A stretch of 64,000 bases of DNA, taken from Mycobacterium basiliense. Lineage in GTDB: Bacteria; Actinomycetota; Actinomycetes; Mycobacteriales; Mycobacteriaceae. Position numbers and translations under genes: made by a program. The DNA is taken from assembly GCF_900292015.1 (NCBI RefSeq), contig NZ_LR130759.1:1798001-1862000 (forward strand), in the 5' to 3' direction. Shown here one piece after another: positions 45,835-55,433 of the stretch. Under the pieces are notes generated by a model, which had not been told where the DNA came from, made no database searches, and saw nothing but the letters and a program-made list of their open reading frames with translations. Every line of letters starts with the position of its first letter. The stretch's first letter is position 1.

Positions 45835-47631
45835 GTGACGTACGACGTGATCATTCGCGATGGACTGTGGTTCGACGGCACCGGCCGCGAGCCGCAGATC
45901 CGAACCCTGGGTGTGCGCGACGGTGTGGTGGTCACGGCGGTAGGGCCCGCGGATGTCCCGCTGGATGAAACCGGTTGCCCGGAGGTGATCGCGGCCGCCG
46001 GGAAATGGGTCGTGCCCGGCTTCCTCGACGTGCACACCCACTACGACGCCGAGGTGTTGTTGGACCCTGGACTGCGCGAGTCGGTGCGCCACGGTGTCAC
46101 CACGGTATTGCTGGGCAACTGCTCGCTATCGACGGTTTACGCCAGCTGCGAGGACGCCGCCGACCTGTTCAGCCGGGTCGAGGCGGTACCGCGCGAGTTC
46201 GTTCTGGGCGCGTTGGAAAGCAACAAGACATGGGAAACGGCCGCGGAGTACATCGAAGCAATCGACGGCTTACCGCTCGGGCCGAATGTGAGTTCACTGA
46301 TTGGTCATTCGGATCTGCGCGCCGCGGTGCTCGGCCTCGACCGCGCCACCGACGACGCCGTACGACCCACCGACGCCGAGATGGACCGCATGGCCCAGCT
46401 ACTCGACGAAGCCCTCGAGGCCGGGGTACTCGGCATGTCTGGGATGGATGCGGCGATCGACAAGCTCGACGGTGACCGCTTCCGCTCGCGCGCGCTGCCG
46501 TCCACCTTTGCGACGTGGCGGGAACGGCGCCGGCTGATCAACGTGTTGCGCAAGCGGGGCCGGATTCTGCAAAGTGCACCCGATGTCAAGAACGCGGCTT
46601 CCGCCTTGCTGTTCTTCCTGGCCAGTAGCCGAATACTGAACCGCCGCAAGGGAGTTCGGATGAGCATGCTGGTTTCCGCCGACGGCAAGGCGATGCCGCT
46701 GGCGGTACACGTGTTCGGCTTTGGCACCCGGGTGCTCAACAAGCTGTTGGGTTCGCAAGTGCGGTTCCAGCATCTGCCCGTCCCGTTCGAGCTCTACTCC
46801 GACGGCATCGACCTGCCGGTCTTTGAAGAGTTCGGTGCCGGAACCGCCGCCCTTCATCTGCGCGAACAGTTGGAGCGCAACGAACTACTGGCCGACGAGT
46901 CCTATCGACGCCGGTTTCGGCGTGAGTTCGACCGGATCAAGCTCGGCCCATCGCTGTGGCACCGCGACTTTCACGATGCGGTGATCGTCGAGTGCCCCGA
47001 TCAGGCGTTGATTGGCAAGAGCTTTGGGGCAATCGCCGACGAGCGCGGGATCCATCCACTTGACGCATTCTTGGATGTGCTGGTCGAAAACGGTGAGCGC
47101 AATGTCCGTTGGACAACCACCGTGGCCAACCACCGGCCCAAGCAGCTCAACAAGCTCGCCGCTGAGCCCAGCATTCATATGGGTTTCTCCGACGCCGGCG
47201 CGCATCTGCGCAACATGGCCTTCTACAACTTCCCGCTTCGACTGCTCAAGCGCACGCGCGACGCCGAGCGGGCCGGGCGGCCATTCCTGTCCGTTCAGCA
47301 CGCGATTTATCGGCTGACCGGCGAACTGGGCGAGTGGTTCGGCGTCGACGCCGGCACCTTGCGGGTCGGCGACCGTGCCGATTTTGTGGTGATCGACCCG
47401 ACTCGCCTGGACGAATCGGTGGACGGCTATCACGAGCAGGAGGTCGGCTTCTACGGTGGGCTGCGGCGCATGGTCAACCGCAACGATAAGACCGTGGTCG
47501 CCACGGGGGTGGGTGGCGCCGTGGTCTTCCGAGCGGGCAAGTTTTGCGACGGCTACGGGCAGACGGTCAAGTCGGGCCGGTACCTGCGGGCGGGTGCGCG
47601 TCAAGAGCACGTCCTGAGCCGGTCGGCCTGA
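45835..47631 (+). CDS. N-acyl-D-amino-acid deacylase family amidohydrolase (Rv2913c orthologue)
   Basis: A 598-residue D-aminoacylase-like enzyme of the amidohydrolase superfamily. Visible metal and active-site features are HTHYDAEV near residue 64, the bridging-type Cys in GNCSLS, GHSDLR and the late Asp in SDAGAHLRN. It would deacylate N-acyl-D-amino acids or related amides; the natural substrate is unknown. GGAGGAA just before GTG 45835 supports the start. One base separates it from the downstream TetR gene, so the two are co-transcribed. Confidence 0.91.
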   Translation: MTYDVIIRDGLWFDGTGREPQIRTLGVRDGVVVTAVGPADVPLDETGCPEVIAAAGKWVVPGFLDVHTHYDAEVLLDPGLRESVRHGVTTVLLGNCSLSTVYASCEDAADLFSRVEAVPREFVLGALESNKTWETAAEYIEAIDGLPLGPNVSSLIGHSDLRAAVLGLDRATDDAVRPTDAEMDRMAQLLDEALEAGVLGMSGMDAAIDKLDGDRFRSRALPSTFATWRERRRLINVLRKRGRILQSAPDVKNAASALLFFLASSRILNRRKGVRMSMLVSADGKAMPLAVHVFGFGTRVLNKLLGSQVRFQHLPVPFELYSDGIDLPVFEEFGAGTAALHLREQLERNELLADESYRRRFRREFDRIKLGPSLWHRDFHDAVIVECPDQALIGKSFGAIADERGIHPLDAFLDVLVENGERNVRWTTTVANHRPKQLNKLAAEPSIHMGFSDAGAHLRNMAFYNFPLRLLKRTRDAERAGRPFLSVQHAIYRLTGELGEWFGVDAGTLRVGDRADFVVIDPTRLDESVDGYHEQEVGFYGGLRRMVNRNDKTVVATGVGGAVVFRAGKFCDGYGQTVKSGRYLRAGARQEHVLSRSA

Positions 47632-47632
47632 G

Positions 47633-48235
47633 ATGGCCAGAACTCAGCAGCAGCGCCGCGAGGAAACCGTGGCACGGCTCCTGCAGGCCAGCATCGACAC
47701 CATCGTCGAGGTCGGGTACGCGCGGGCTTCGGCGGCCGTGATCACCAAACGCGCGGGAGTGTCGGTAGGGGCCCTGTTTCGGCATTTCGAAACGATGGGT
47801 GATTTCATGGCGGCCACCGCATACGAGGTGCTGCGTCGTCAGCTGGAAACCTTCGCCAAGCAGGTCACCGAGATACCGGCCGACCGGCCGGCGCTGGAAG
47901 CGGCGCTGGGAATACTGCGCGATATCACCAGCGGACCGACCAACGCCGTGTTGTACGAGCTCATGATTGCAGCACGCACCGACCCGAAGCTCAAGGAAAC
48001 GTTGCACAACGTGCTGGAGCAGTACAGCGCCAAGATCTACGACGCCGCCCGGGCGCTGCCCGGCGCGGAGAGCTTTTCGGAGGAAACGTTTCCGGTCATC
48101 GTGGCGTTGCTGACCAACGTGTTCGACGGAGCCGCCATCGTGGGTGCGGTAGTGCCGCAGCCGGACATCGCCGAGCAACGGATTCCGGTGCTCACGGCGC
48201 TGCTCGCGGCGGCTTTGCCAGATGCGCCGGCGTAG
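47633..48235 (+). CDS. TetR-family transcriptional regulator (Rv2912c orthologue)
   Basis: A 200-residue regulator with an N-terminal helix-turn-helix (residues about 10-57; ARASAAVITKRAGVSVGALFRHF) and an alpha-helical ligand-binding C-terminal domain. It starts one base after the deacylase stop. Its position and the palindrome at 45775-45796 suggest it represses its own operon and responds to a substrate or product of the deacylase; this is inference. Its stop is about 6 bases from that of the convergent dacB2. Confidence 0.93.
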   Translation: MARTQQQRREETVARLLQASIDTIVEVGYARASAAVITKRAGVSVGALFRHFETMGDFMAATAYEVLRRQLETFAKQVTEIPADRPALEAALGILRDITSGPTNAVLYELMIAARTDPKLKETLHNVLEQYSAKIYDAARALPGAESFSEETFPVIVALLTNVFDGAAIVGAVVPQPDIAEQRIPVLTALLAAALPDAPA

Positions 48236-48241
48236 TAGCGG

Positions 48242-49129
48242 TTACAGGGATCCGATGCTGGCTTGCGGGTTGAGGGCAAAACCCCAGTCGAACAGGCCGG
48301 CGGCCTGATCCCAATACGTCGGTCCGCCCTCTTTGACCAGCCCGTACATCATCGCGATCACCAGCCGGCGCCCGTTGCGGGCCGCGGCACCCACGAACGT
48401 CTTGCGGGCGGCGTTGGTGTACCCGGTCTTGCCGCCGATTGCTCCCGGATAGCGCGCCAACAGCTCATCCTGATTGAGGATCGGTTGCTCGTCACCCTCA
48501 GCGGGGCCGCTGGGGAACATTGCCGACGGTTCGGCGGTGATGTGGGCAAACACCGGGTTGGCCATGGCTGCCCGGAAGATGACCGCCAGGTCATGGGCGG
48601 TCGACGAGCCCGAGCCGCCGGGACCGTCCAGACCGGACGGGGTCACCGCGTGGGTGTTGCCGGCACCCAGCGCCGCGGCTTTGGCGTTCATCTTGGCCAC
48701 GGCCACGTCCTGGCCACCCAGCATGTGCGCCAGGGTGTTGGCGGCATCGTTACCCGAAACCAGCAGCAGGCCGTCGAGCAGCTGTCGTGCGGTATAGCTG
48801 CGGCCCGGTTTGACCCCGACGCAGTTGCATTCAACCTGGGTGTCGGCGACGTCTGCCACCACGGTCGAGTTCAGGTCCAACTCGTCCAGCACCACCAGCG
48901 ATAACAGCACCTTGATGGTGCTGGCCGGTGGGTGGGCGACATGCTGGTCACGTCCGGCCAGTACCTGACCGCTGTCGAGATCGGCCACAATCCAGGTTTG
49001 TGCCGGGCCGTCGGGAATCGGGACCGAACCGATCGGCTGGACGCCGGTGTCGGCCGATGCCGCGCCCGCGCTGATGGTGCCGCCGGTGAGCAGAGCTGCG
49101 GCCGCGACCGCGGCGATGAGCTTTCGCAT
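48242..49129 (-). CDS. dacB2: D-alanyl-D-alanine carboxypeptidase DacB2
   Basis: A penicillin-binding protein of the low-molecular-mass carboxypeptidase class that trims peptidoglycan stem peptides outside the membrane. It has 295 residues with an N-terminal signal peptide (MRKLIAAVAAAALLTGG...ASA). All three catalytic motifs are present: SxxK at Ser70-Lys73 (PASTIKVLL), SGN at 125-127 and KTG in IGGKTGYTNAARKTF. The frame runs upstream to 49219, but family similarity and the signal peptide start at 49129. Confidence 0.95.
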   Translation of the reverse strand: MRKLIAAVAAAALLTGGTISAGAASADTGVQPIGSVPIPDGPAQTWIVADLDSGQVLAGRDQHVAHPPASTIKVLLSLVVLDELDLNSTVVADVADTQVECNCVGVKPGRSYTARQLLDGLLLVSGNDAANTLAHMLGGQDVAVAKMNAKAAALGAGNTHAVTPSGLDGPGGSGSSTAHDLAVIFRAAMANPVFAHITAEPSAMFPSGPAEGDEQPILNQDELLARYPGAIGGKTGYTNAARKTFVGAAARNGRRLVIAMMYGLVKEGGPTYWDQAAGLFDWGFALNPQASIGSL

Positions 49130-49315
49130 GGGCCCTGAGTGTAACTTCCAGGGATTGCCGACGCAGGTAACGCCCATGGGCCACCGGCGCCGCGACACAT
49201 AACCCGAAGTACACGACACGCCGAGAAGCGTGGCCCTGGTCTATATCTGGGGGATCTGGGCCATCGGGGGTCATGTCGGTTAGCTCGGCGGACCGGGGCG
49301 GTGTTGAATCGAAGG

Positions 49316-49735
49316 ATGTTGAGCCTGGCCGAAATCTCCGACCGGTTGGAGATCCAGCAACTATTGGTGGACTATTCGACGGCGATTGACCTACGCCGAT
49401 TCGACGACCTGGACACAGTGTTCACCCCGGACGCCTACATCGACTACCGCGCCCTCGGCGGCATCGACGGCCGCTATCCCGAAGTCAAGAAGTGGCTGGC
49501 GCAGGTGCTACCGAATTTCCCGGTCTACGCGCACATGCTCGGCAACTTCTCGGTCCGCATCCACGGCGATATCGCTTCATCGCGGGTAATTTGCTTCAAC
49601 CCGATGGTGCTCGGCGCAGACCAGGAGCGGGTGTTGTTCTGCGGGCTGTGGTACGACGACGAGTTCGTGCGCACCCCCGACGGCTGGCGGATGACTCGCC
49701 GCGTCGAGACCAAGACCTTCCAGAAGGTGCTCTGA
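49316..49735 (+). CDS. SnoaL-like (NTF2-fold) protein, Rv2910c orthologue
   Basis: A 139-residue protein of the SnoaL/NTF2-like superfamily ([15 protein letters not shown]...[14 protein letters not shown], later [12 protein letters not shown]). The fold hosts isomerases, dehydratases and binding proteins, so the function is open. ATG 49316 gives the N-terminus [13 protein letters not shown] that matches the M. tuberculosis protein; an alternative GTG at 49301 adds 5 residues. Confidence 0.88.
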   Translation: MLSLAEISDRLEIQQLLVDYSTAIDLRRFDDLDTVFTPDAYIDYRALGGIDGRYPEVKKWLAQVLPNFPVYAHMLGNFSVRIHGDIASSRVICFNPMVLGADQERVLFCGLWYDDEFVRTPDGWRMTRRVETKTFQKVL

Positions 49736-49792
49736 GGCGAACGGCAAACCGCCGCCCCCGGAACGCGGGACGCTTCTCGCTGGCGGCGAATT

Positions 49793-49821
49793 TTCGTCGC
49801 GGGACCTCGTTCTGGCACAAT
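49793..49821 (+). promoter_or_regulatory. Predicted promoter of the rpsP operon
   Basis: A -10-like CACAAT (49816-49821) lies 17 bases after TTCGTC. The 11 bases TCTGGCACAAT (49811-49821) are identical to a site before rplS. It would give a leader of about 135 bases before rpsP. Confidence 0.5.
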
Positions 49822-49962
49822 GGGCGGCTGTCCGCCGCGCGACATACGCGTTCAGTTCGGGGTCGCTGCCCGGCGGTCAACACGCGAGGCAAAACCGGAT
49901 CCTGGCATCCCGCCCGGGTCGCTGAATTGCAGCGTGTCACACACAGGAGAAATCGCGTAACC

Positions 49963-50469
49963 ATGGCTGTGAAAATCAAGCTCACTCGGCTTGGCAAGAT
50001 CCGCAACCCCCAGTACCGCATTGCGGTCGCCGACGCGCGCACCCGCCGCGACGGCCGCTCCATCGAGGTCATCGGCCGCTACCACCCCAAGGAAGAGCCG
50101 AGCCTCATCGAGATCAACTCCGAGCGCGCCCAGTATTGGCTCTCGGTGGGCGCTCAGCCCACCGAACCCGTCCTCAAGCTGCTCAAGATCACCGGTGACT
50201 GGCAGAAGTTCAAGGGCCTGCCCGGCGCGGAGGGCCGATTGAAGGTCGCCCCACCCAAGCCCAGCAAGCTTGAGTTGTTCAACGCCGCGCTGGCTGCCGC
50301 CGAAGGTGGTCCCACCACTGAGGCCACCAAGCCGAAGAAGAAGTCGGCGCCCAAGAAGACCGCGAAGGCCAGCGACGCCGCAGCTGAAGCTGACGCGGCC
50401 GCCGAGCAGACCGAGTCGACCGAGCCGCCGGCCGAGACTGCCGAGCAGTCCGAGTCGACCGAAAGCTGA
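49963..50469 (+). CDS. rpsP: Small-subunit ribosomal protein bS16
   Basis: A 168-residue S16 protein. The conserved core occupies the first about 80 residues ([20 protein letters not shown]...IEVIGRYHP). As in other mycobacteria, a long Lys/Ala/Glu tail follows ([14 protein letters not shown] and then Glu/Ser/Thr repeats). ATG 49963 has AGGAGA upstream; the longer in-frame ORF from 49492 is not coding. It heads the rpsP-KH-rimM-trmD cluster. Confidence 0.97.
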   Translation: MAVKIKLTRLGKIRNPQYRIAVADARTRRDGRSIEVIGRYHPKEEPSLIEINSERAQYWLSVGAQPTEPVLKLLKITGDWQKFKGLPGAEGRLKVAPPKPSKLELFNAALAAAEGGPTTEATKPKKKSAPKKTAKASDAAAEADAAAEQTESTEPPAETAEQSESTES

Positions 50470-50477
50470 TCGGCGCG

Positions 50478-50720
50478 ATGAGCACGGTCGTGGTTGACGC
50501 TGTCGAGCATCTGGTCCGCGGAATCGTGGACAACCCCGACGATGTTCGGGTGGACATGGTGACCAGTCGCCGAGGACGCACCGTGGAAGTGCACGTGCAC
50601 CCGGACGATCTGGGCAAGGTGATCGGTCGTGGGGGGCGCACCGCGACGGCATTGCGCACACTGGTCGCCGGAATCGGTGGCCGGGGCATTCGCGTCGACG
50701 TGGTGGACACCGACCAGTAG
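50478..50720 (+). CDS. KH-domain RNA-binding protein (KhpA-like, Rv2908c orthologue)
   Basis: An 80-residue single KH domain with the GxxG-type loop in [17 protein letters not shown]. The family (KhpA/YlqC) binds RNA, commonly together with a Jag/KhpB partner elsewhere. Its place between rpsP and rimM is conserved in actinobacteria and firmicutes. Confidence 0.94.
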   Translation: MSTVVVDAVEHLVRGIVDNPDDVRVDMVTSRRGRTVEVHVHPDDLGKVIGRGGRTATALRTLVAGIGGRGIRVDVVDTDQ

Positions 50721-50724
50721 CCCC

Positions 50725-51243
50725 ATGGAGCTGGTAGTCGGGCGCGTGGTGAAGGCGCACGGCATCACCGGTGAGGTTGTCGTCGAGATCCGCACCGACG
50801 ATCCCGATGTCCGGTTCGCGCCGGGGAACACATTGCGTCTGAGGCAATCTCGCCACGGTCAAGAGGGCAGCTATGTGATCGACAGCGTGCGCGACCACGG
50901 GGCACGGCTGCTGGTCCGATTGGCCGGAGTGACCGACCGCGACGCTGCCGACTTGCTGCGCGGCGCCTTGTTCGTCATCGACTCCGATGACCTGCCGCCG
51001 ATCGACGAGCCGGACACCTACTACGACCACCAGCTGCAGGGCCTTGCGGTTCGAACCACAACGGGTGTCGGGGTTGGTGTGGTTGCCGAGGTGTTGCACA
51101 CCGCCGGTGGCGAGCTGTTGGCCGTCACCCGCGACGCCGGGGAGGTGCTGGTGCCGTTTGTCACCGCGATCGTCACTTCGGTATCGCTGGACGAGGGAGT
51201 CGTCGAGATCGACCCACCCGACGGTCTGCTGGATCTGAGTTAG
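50725..51243 (+). CDS. rimM: 16S rRNA processing protein RimM
   Basis: A 172-residue ribosome maturation factor for the 30S head. The N-terminal domain ([21 protein letters not shown]) is followed by a PRC-barrel ([14 protein letters not shown]...[11 protein letters not shown]). ATG 50725 starts 4 bases after the KH gene stop. Confidence 0.96.
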   Translation: MELVVGRVVKAHGITGEVVVEIRTDDPDVRFAPGNTLRLRQSRHGQEGSYVIDSVRDHGARLLVRLAGVTDRDAADLLRGALFVIDSDDLPPIDEPDTYYDHQLQGLAVRTTTGVGVGVVAEVLHTAGGELLAVTRDAGEVLVPFVTAIVTSVSLDEGVVEIDPPDGLLDLS

Positions 51244-51250
51244 GGCGGAT

Positions 51251-51943
51251 ATGAAGATCGACGTCGTGACGATTTTCCCTGCCTGCCTGGACCCATTGCA
51301 ACAATCCTTGCCGGGCAAGGCGATTGCGTCCGGTGTAGTCGACCTGCGGGTGCATGACCTGCGGCACTGGACGTACGACGTGCACCACTCGGTCGATGAC
51401 GCGCCCTATGGTGGCGGTCCGGGGATGGTGATGAAGGCGCCGGTTTGGGGTGAGGCACTCGACGAAATCTGTTCGGGCGAGTCACTTTTGGTTGTTCCCA
51501 CGCCGGCTGGGGCGTTGTTCACCCAGGCCACTGCGCAACGCTGGAGCGCCGAGGGGCACCTGGTGTTTGCGTGTGGTCGCTACGAGGGCATCGATCAGCG
51601 GGTGATGGCGGATGCCGCGCGCAGGATGCGGGTCGAGGAGGTCTCGATCGGCGACTACGTGCTACCCGGCGGGGAGGCCGCGGCGGTGGTGATGATCGAA
51701 GCCGTGGTGCGGCTGCTGGCCGGGGTCTTGGGCAATCCCGCCTCACATCAAGACGATTCGTTCTCGCCCGGCCTGGGTCGGCTGCTGGAGGGGCCAAGCT
51801 ATACGCGGCCGCCAAGCTGGCGTGGTCTAGACGTCCCCGAGATCCTGCTCTCCGGGGACCACGCAAGAATCGCGGCGTGGCGTCGGGATGTCTCGCTGCA
51901 ACGCACTCGCGAACGCCGGCCGGACTTGGCTCCACCGGAGTAG
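51251..51943 (+). CDS. trmD: tRNA (guanine-N1)-methyltransferase TrmD
   Basis: A 230-residue SPOUT-fold enzyme that makes m1G37 in tRNA. The trefoil-knot SAM-binding region is visible ([13 protein letters not shown] and [19 protein letters not shown]), as is the substrate loop [13 protein letters not shown]. It is the last gene of the rpsP cluster and meets lppW tail to tail. Confidence 0.97.
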   Translation: MKIDVVTIFPACLDPLQQSLPGKAIASGVVDLRVHDLRHWTYDVHHSVDDAPYGGGPGMVMKAPVWGEALDEICSGESLLVVPTPAGALFTQATAQRWSAEGHLVFACGRYEGIDQRVMADAARRMRVEEVSIGDYVLPGGEAAAVVMIEAVVRLLAGVLGNPASHQDDSFSPGLGRLLEGPSYTRPPSWRGLDVPEILLSGDHARIAAWRRDVSLQRTRERRPDLAPPE

Positions 51944-51958
51944 CGCGGCGCGTTGAGG

Positions 51959-52906
51959 CTAGATGCGGCCGTTGGGGAAGATCGTTTTGACGGCCTGGGT
52001 GATCGTTTCCCGCGCGGTGACCTCGTCGGAGGACTGCAGCGATCCGATCACCATGATGTAGCGGCGATCCGCTCCGATCACGCCGGTGGAAAGATGCATC
52101 CAGGCGGTGCCGATACAACACATCCAGCCCTGCTTGACCGCAACCGGTTCGGCAGGTAACCCGTCGGGGATGCCGAAGCGCTGCGGATAGCCGTCAACTC
52201 CGGTCGGGGTGTACTGGGCCAGGTCGTTGACGATGATCGCGGCGCGTTCCAACGGTAGGCCGCCCGTGCCGTCAAGCAGCATTTCGTAGTAGCGGATCAG
52301 GTCCGGCGCCGAACTGATGGTGTTCCACCAGCGCCCGTCGCTGGGTGGCGCGGTCGAGGTCAGTCCATAGCGGGTGGCTACATCGGTAATGAGGTTGCTG
52401 CCGCCCAGTTGATCCCAGAACTGTTCCGCGGCGCCGTCATCGGACGACCGCAACATGACGTCGAGGATGCGTTGGTCTTCCGGGGACAGCTCGGTTTTCC
52501 CTAGGGACGCCTGCCGCAGCAACTCGTCGGCGATGAACAGTTTCGATACCGACGCGGTCGCGATGATCGAAGTGTTGCCGTTGGAGACCAGCTGACGTGT
52601 GGAGCGGTCGAAAACGGCAACCGAAAGGGCAGCACCCTTGGCGGTGGCCTCATCGGTCGCCTGCTGGACTCGTTCGGGCACGCCGCCCAGTCCGGTGTCG
52701 GGCAACACCGCGGCCGGGGCTCCCGGCGGTGTGATGGCTCGCAGCAACAAGTCGACCAGCCGCTGTTGCGGTTGCGCTTGCTGTGGGGATGAGTTGCTGC
52801 CAGCGGTGTTGGATGCCTTGGCGTGTACCTTTGCCTCGCAGCCTGCGACCAGCACCGATGCTGCCGCCGCGGCGGCGACAAGCATGGTCAGCGGCCGTGC
52901 TCGCAT
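51959..52906 (-). CDS. lppW: Lipoprotein LppW, beta-lactamase-like fold
   Basis: A 315-residue exported lipoprotein. The signal peptide ends in a lipobox (LVAGC, acylated Cys23). The rest resembles a serine beta-lactamase/penicillin-binding fold: SVSK at 119-122, SSDDGAAEQF in the SDN position and KQGWMC in the KTG position. The replaced SDN and KTG motifs make classical beta-lactamase activity doubtful. The length matches M. tuberculosis LppW (about 314). It is divergent from rplS. Confidence 0.93.
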   Translation of the reverse strand: MRARPLTMLVAAAAAASVLVAGCEAKVHAKASNTAGSNSSPQQAQPQQRLVDLLLRAITPPGAPAAVLPDTGLGGVPERVQQATDEATAKGAALSVAVFDRSTRQLVSNGNTSIIATASVSKLFIADELLRQASLGKTELSPEDQRILDVMLRSSDDGAAEQFWDQLGGSNLITDVATRYGLTSTAPPSDGRWWNTISSAPDLIRYYEMLLDGTGGLPLERAAIIVNDLAQYTPTGVDGYPQRFGIPDGLPAEPVAVKQGWMCCIGTAWMHLSTGVIGADRRYIMVIGSLQSSDEVTARETITQAVKTIFPNGRI

Positions 52907-53263
52907 CGTTCTCCTTTTGCATCCTCGGGCACCACGAAGACGTTCAGGTGGGCGGCCGCACTGCTATCTGCCCCGGGCATGACGCAGAGCCACGGGTTAG
53001 ACTCGCGCGGTTTGACCCCAGTCATATGTACCATTCGGGGCCGCATTCTGACCGGCGTGAATCGCCTCGATTTCCTGTGATTTTCACGGCACGCGCACCG
53101 TCTGGCACAATTGACCAGTTGTCTCCAGCGGTTGTCGGCGGCCTAGGTGCCTCCCGCCTGCTGCGGGATGCATCCATGAAGCCCGTACCCATTGGCTTGG
53201 TGAGCGTCGCACGCCTGCGTGCCGGCCTTTGCCCAGCCGCGACCCGGAGGAAGTGTCTTTCCC
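52907..53263. other. Divergent intergenic region between lppW and rplS
   Basis: A 357-base region holding the rplS promoter and a leader of about 145 bases. No convincing gene is seen. GGAGGAAGTG lies about 15 bases before the rplS ATG as its ribosome-binding site. Confidence 0.6.
53083..53111 (+). promoter_or_regulatory. Predicted promoter of rplS
   Basis: -35 TTCACG (53083-53088), a 17-base spacer and -10 CACAAT (53106-53111). The 11 bases TCTGGCACAAT at 53101-53111 repeat exactly those before rpsP. Confidence 0.5.
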
Positions 53264-53605
53264 ATGAACAGGCTGGACTTCGTCGACAAGGCGTCGCTGC
53301 GCGACGACATCCCGGCCTTCAGCCCGGGCGACACCATCAACGTGCACGTCAAGGTCATCGAGGGCGCCAAGGAACGTATTCAGGTGTTCAAGGGCGTGGT
53401 GATCCGCCGGCAAGGCGGAGGTATCCGCGAGACATTCACGGTGCGCAAGGAAAGCTATGGTGTCGGCGTCGAACGCACCTTTCCGGTGCATTCGCCGAAC
53501 ATCGACCACATCGAACTGGTGACCCGTGGCGACGTTCGCCGCGCCAAGCTGTACTACCTGCGCGAACTTCGCGGCAAGAAAGCCAAGATCAAGGAAAAGC
53601 GCTGA
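53264..53605 (+). CDS. rplS: Large-subunit ribosomal protein bL19
   Basis: A 113-residue L19, the usual length. Typical sequence is visible: [38 protein letters not shown] and the basic C-terminus [14 protein letters not shown] 53264 is chosen; a longer in-frame start at 53219 is not supported. Confidence 0.98.
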   Translation: MNRLDFVDKASLRDDIPAFSPGDTINVHVKVIEGAKERIQVFKGVVIRRQGGGIRETFTVRKESYGVGVERTFPVHSPNIDHIELVTRGDVRRAKLYYLRELRGKKAKIKEKR

Positions 53606-53717
53606 CCGGGGCCGCTCTGGCGGCCGCCTCGGCTGGTCTCGGTGCCTCGCTGTGCGGTTCGACTCGCCAGCCGCGCCGGCCGGATAAACCACGACGCATG
53701 CTGACTACGCTGATCTC

Positions 53718-54581
53718 GTGACCGAAACCCCCGACTCCCCAACTGAGCGCGAGCCCCAGGCCAGTCATTCGGAGTTGCAGTCGGCTGCCCCGCGGCCGGA
53801 CGCCGCACCCGAGCCTGCTCAACCGGACCCCGCCCCGGAGGCGACGGAAGCGGTAGCGGACGAGTCCAAGCCGGCCAAGAAGTCGGCACTGCGGGAACTG
53901 GCCACCCTGGCCGTCATCGCGGTGGTCCTCTACTACGTTATGTTGACGTTCGTCGCGCGGCCCTACCTGATTCCCTCGGAGTCGATGGAACCGACCCTGC
54001 ACGGTTGTTCAACGTGCGTCGGTGATCGCATTTTGGTGGACAAGCTCACCTACCGATTCACCTCACCCAAACCCGGCGACGTCATCGTCTTCAAGGGACC
54101 ACCGTCGTGGAACGTCGGTTACAAGTCGATTCGGTCGAGCAACACCTTGCTGCGCTGGGTGCAAAATGCGCTGTCGTTCATCGGTTTTGTGCCTCCCGAT
54201 GAGAACGATCTGGTCAAGCGGGTGATCGCGGTCGGCGGGCAAACGGTTCAGTGTCGATCCGATACCGGCCTGACCGTCGATGGCAAGCCTCTTAAGGAGC
54301 CGTACCTCGATCCGCACACCATGATGGCCGACCCGTCGGTCTACCCCTGCCTGGGCACCGAGTTCGGGCCCGTGAAAGTGCCCGCCGGCCGGCTGTGGGT
54401 GATGGGGGACAATCGCACCCATTCGGCGGACTCGCGCGCCCACTGCCCTATGCTGTGCACCGTGGATCCCACGGCCGGGACCGTGCCGGTGTCCAACGTC
54501 ATCGGCAAGGCCAGGTTTATCGTCTGGCCGCCGTCGCGGTGGGGTGTGGTGCGCTCGGTCAACCCGCAGCAGGGGCAATAG
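53718..54581 (+). CDS. lepB: Signal peptidase I
   Basis: A membrane-bound protease of 287 residues that removes signal peptides from exported proteins. A Pro/Glu/Ala-rich cytoplasmic N-terminus (1-55) is followed by one membrane segment (about 58-80). The catalytic Ser89 is in [11 protein letters not shown] and the catalytic Lys is near 168 in [12 protein letters not shown]. The C-terminal box is [14 protein letters not shown] start. It is two bases from rnhB. Confidence 0.97.
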   Translation: MTETPDSPTEREPQASHSELQSAAPRPDAAPEPAQPDPAPEATEAVADESKPAKKSALRELATLAVIAVVLYYVMLTFVARPYLIPSESMEPTLHGCSTCVGDRILVDKLTYRFTSPKPGDVIVFKGPPSWNVGYKSIRSSNTLLRWVQNALSFIGFVPPDENDLVKRVIAVGGQTVQCRSDTGLTVDGKPLKEPYLDPHTMMADPSVYPCLGTEFGPVKVPAGRLWVMGDNRTHSADSRAHCPMLCTVDPTAGTVPVSNVIGKARFIVWPPSRWGVVRSVNPQQGQ

Positions 54582-54583
54582 CC

Positions 54584-55312
54584 GTGGCCACGACGTGGCC
54601 ACCACGGGCGGTGATCCGCAGGTCTGGGGGATTGCGGGGGATGCGAACCCTGGAGTCCGCGCTGCACCGTAGTGGTCTGGGGCCGGTGGCCGGAGTCGAC
54701 GAGGTTGGCCGCGGTGCGTGCGCCGGTCCGCTCGTAGTTGCGGCCTGTGTGCTTGGTCCGGCGCGGCTGCAAAGCTTCGCCGAACTGGACGATTCGAAGA
54801 AGCTGTCGGAAAAAGCTCGTGAGAAGTTGTTCCCGTTGATCTGCCGCTACGCGCTGGCCTACCACGTGGTGTTCATCCCCTCGGTCGAAGTCGACCGCCG
54901 CGGCGTGCACGTGGCCAATATCGAAGGGATGCGGCGCGCGGTGGCCGGGCTGTCACTGCGGCCCGGGTATGTGTTGAGCGACGGATTCCGGGTGCCTGGG
55001 CTGCCCGTGCCGTCGCTGCCGGTGGTCGGGGGTGATGCGGCGGCCGCGTGTATCGCGGCGGCCAGCGTGCTGGCGAAGGTCAGTCGGGACCGGTTGATGG
55101 TCGAGATGGATTCGCAGTACCCGGGATACGGCTTCGCCGAGCACAAGGGCTACAGCACACCCGCGCACAGCCTCGCATTGACCCGGCTGGGTCCTAGCCC
55201 CCAACATCGCTACTCCTTTATCAATGTCCGCCGGGTGGCAGCGGTGGCCAACGGCCGGCCGGTGCCCGAGTGTCAACCCGACCCTCCGAGAGAGCGTGGT
55301 GGCAACCGGTGA
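54584..55312 (+). CDS. rnhB: Ribonuclease HII
   Basis: A 242-residue nuclease that nicks RNA in RNA-DNA hybrids and removes misincorporated ribonucleotides. Active-site acids are in [16 protein letters not shown], and the later signature is [14 protein letters not shown] 54584 fits the family N-terminus ([15 protein letters not shown]), just after lepB. Confidence 0.96.
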   Translation: MATTWPPRAVIRRSGGLRGMRTLESALHRSGLGPVAGVDEVGRGACAGPLVVAACVLGPARLQSFAELDDSKKLSEKAREKLFPLICRYALAYHVVFIPSVEVDRRGVHVANIEGMRRAVAGLSLRPGYVLSDGFRVPGLPVPSLPVVGGDAAAACIAAASVLAKVSRDRLMVEMDSQYPGYGFAEHKGYSTPAHSLALTRLGPSPQHRYSFINVRRVAAVANGRPVPECQPDPPRERGGNR

Positions 55313-55364
55313 GGAAAGATGGTGCCAAGAGTTCCCACCCGGCGACCAAGCGGGCGCTCGTGGT

Positions 55365-55390
55365 CGTCGGGGCCTCGCGAGGCCCCGACG
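55365..55390. repeat. Perfect 26-base palindrome between rnhB and the DUF2469 gene
   Basis: Two uninterrupted 13-base arms (CGTCGGGGCCTCG and its exact complement) meet with no spacer, all G+C-rich. It lies 53 bases after the rnhB stop and 44 before the DUF2469 ATG. It could be a hairpin in the transcript or a protein-binding site; no T-run follows in the downstream direction. Confidence 0.85.
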
Positions 55391-55433
55391 CGGGAAGTCG
55401 GACACATACGCTGGGAGAAGGACGTCTGAGCAG

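Noticed and set aside
49852..51318. Minus-strand ORF of 488 codons over rpsP, KH, rimM
   Set aside because: It is antisense to a conserved ribosomal cluster and has shadow-frame composition.
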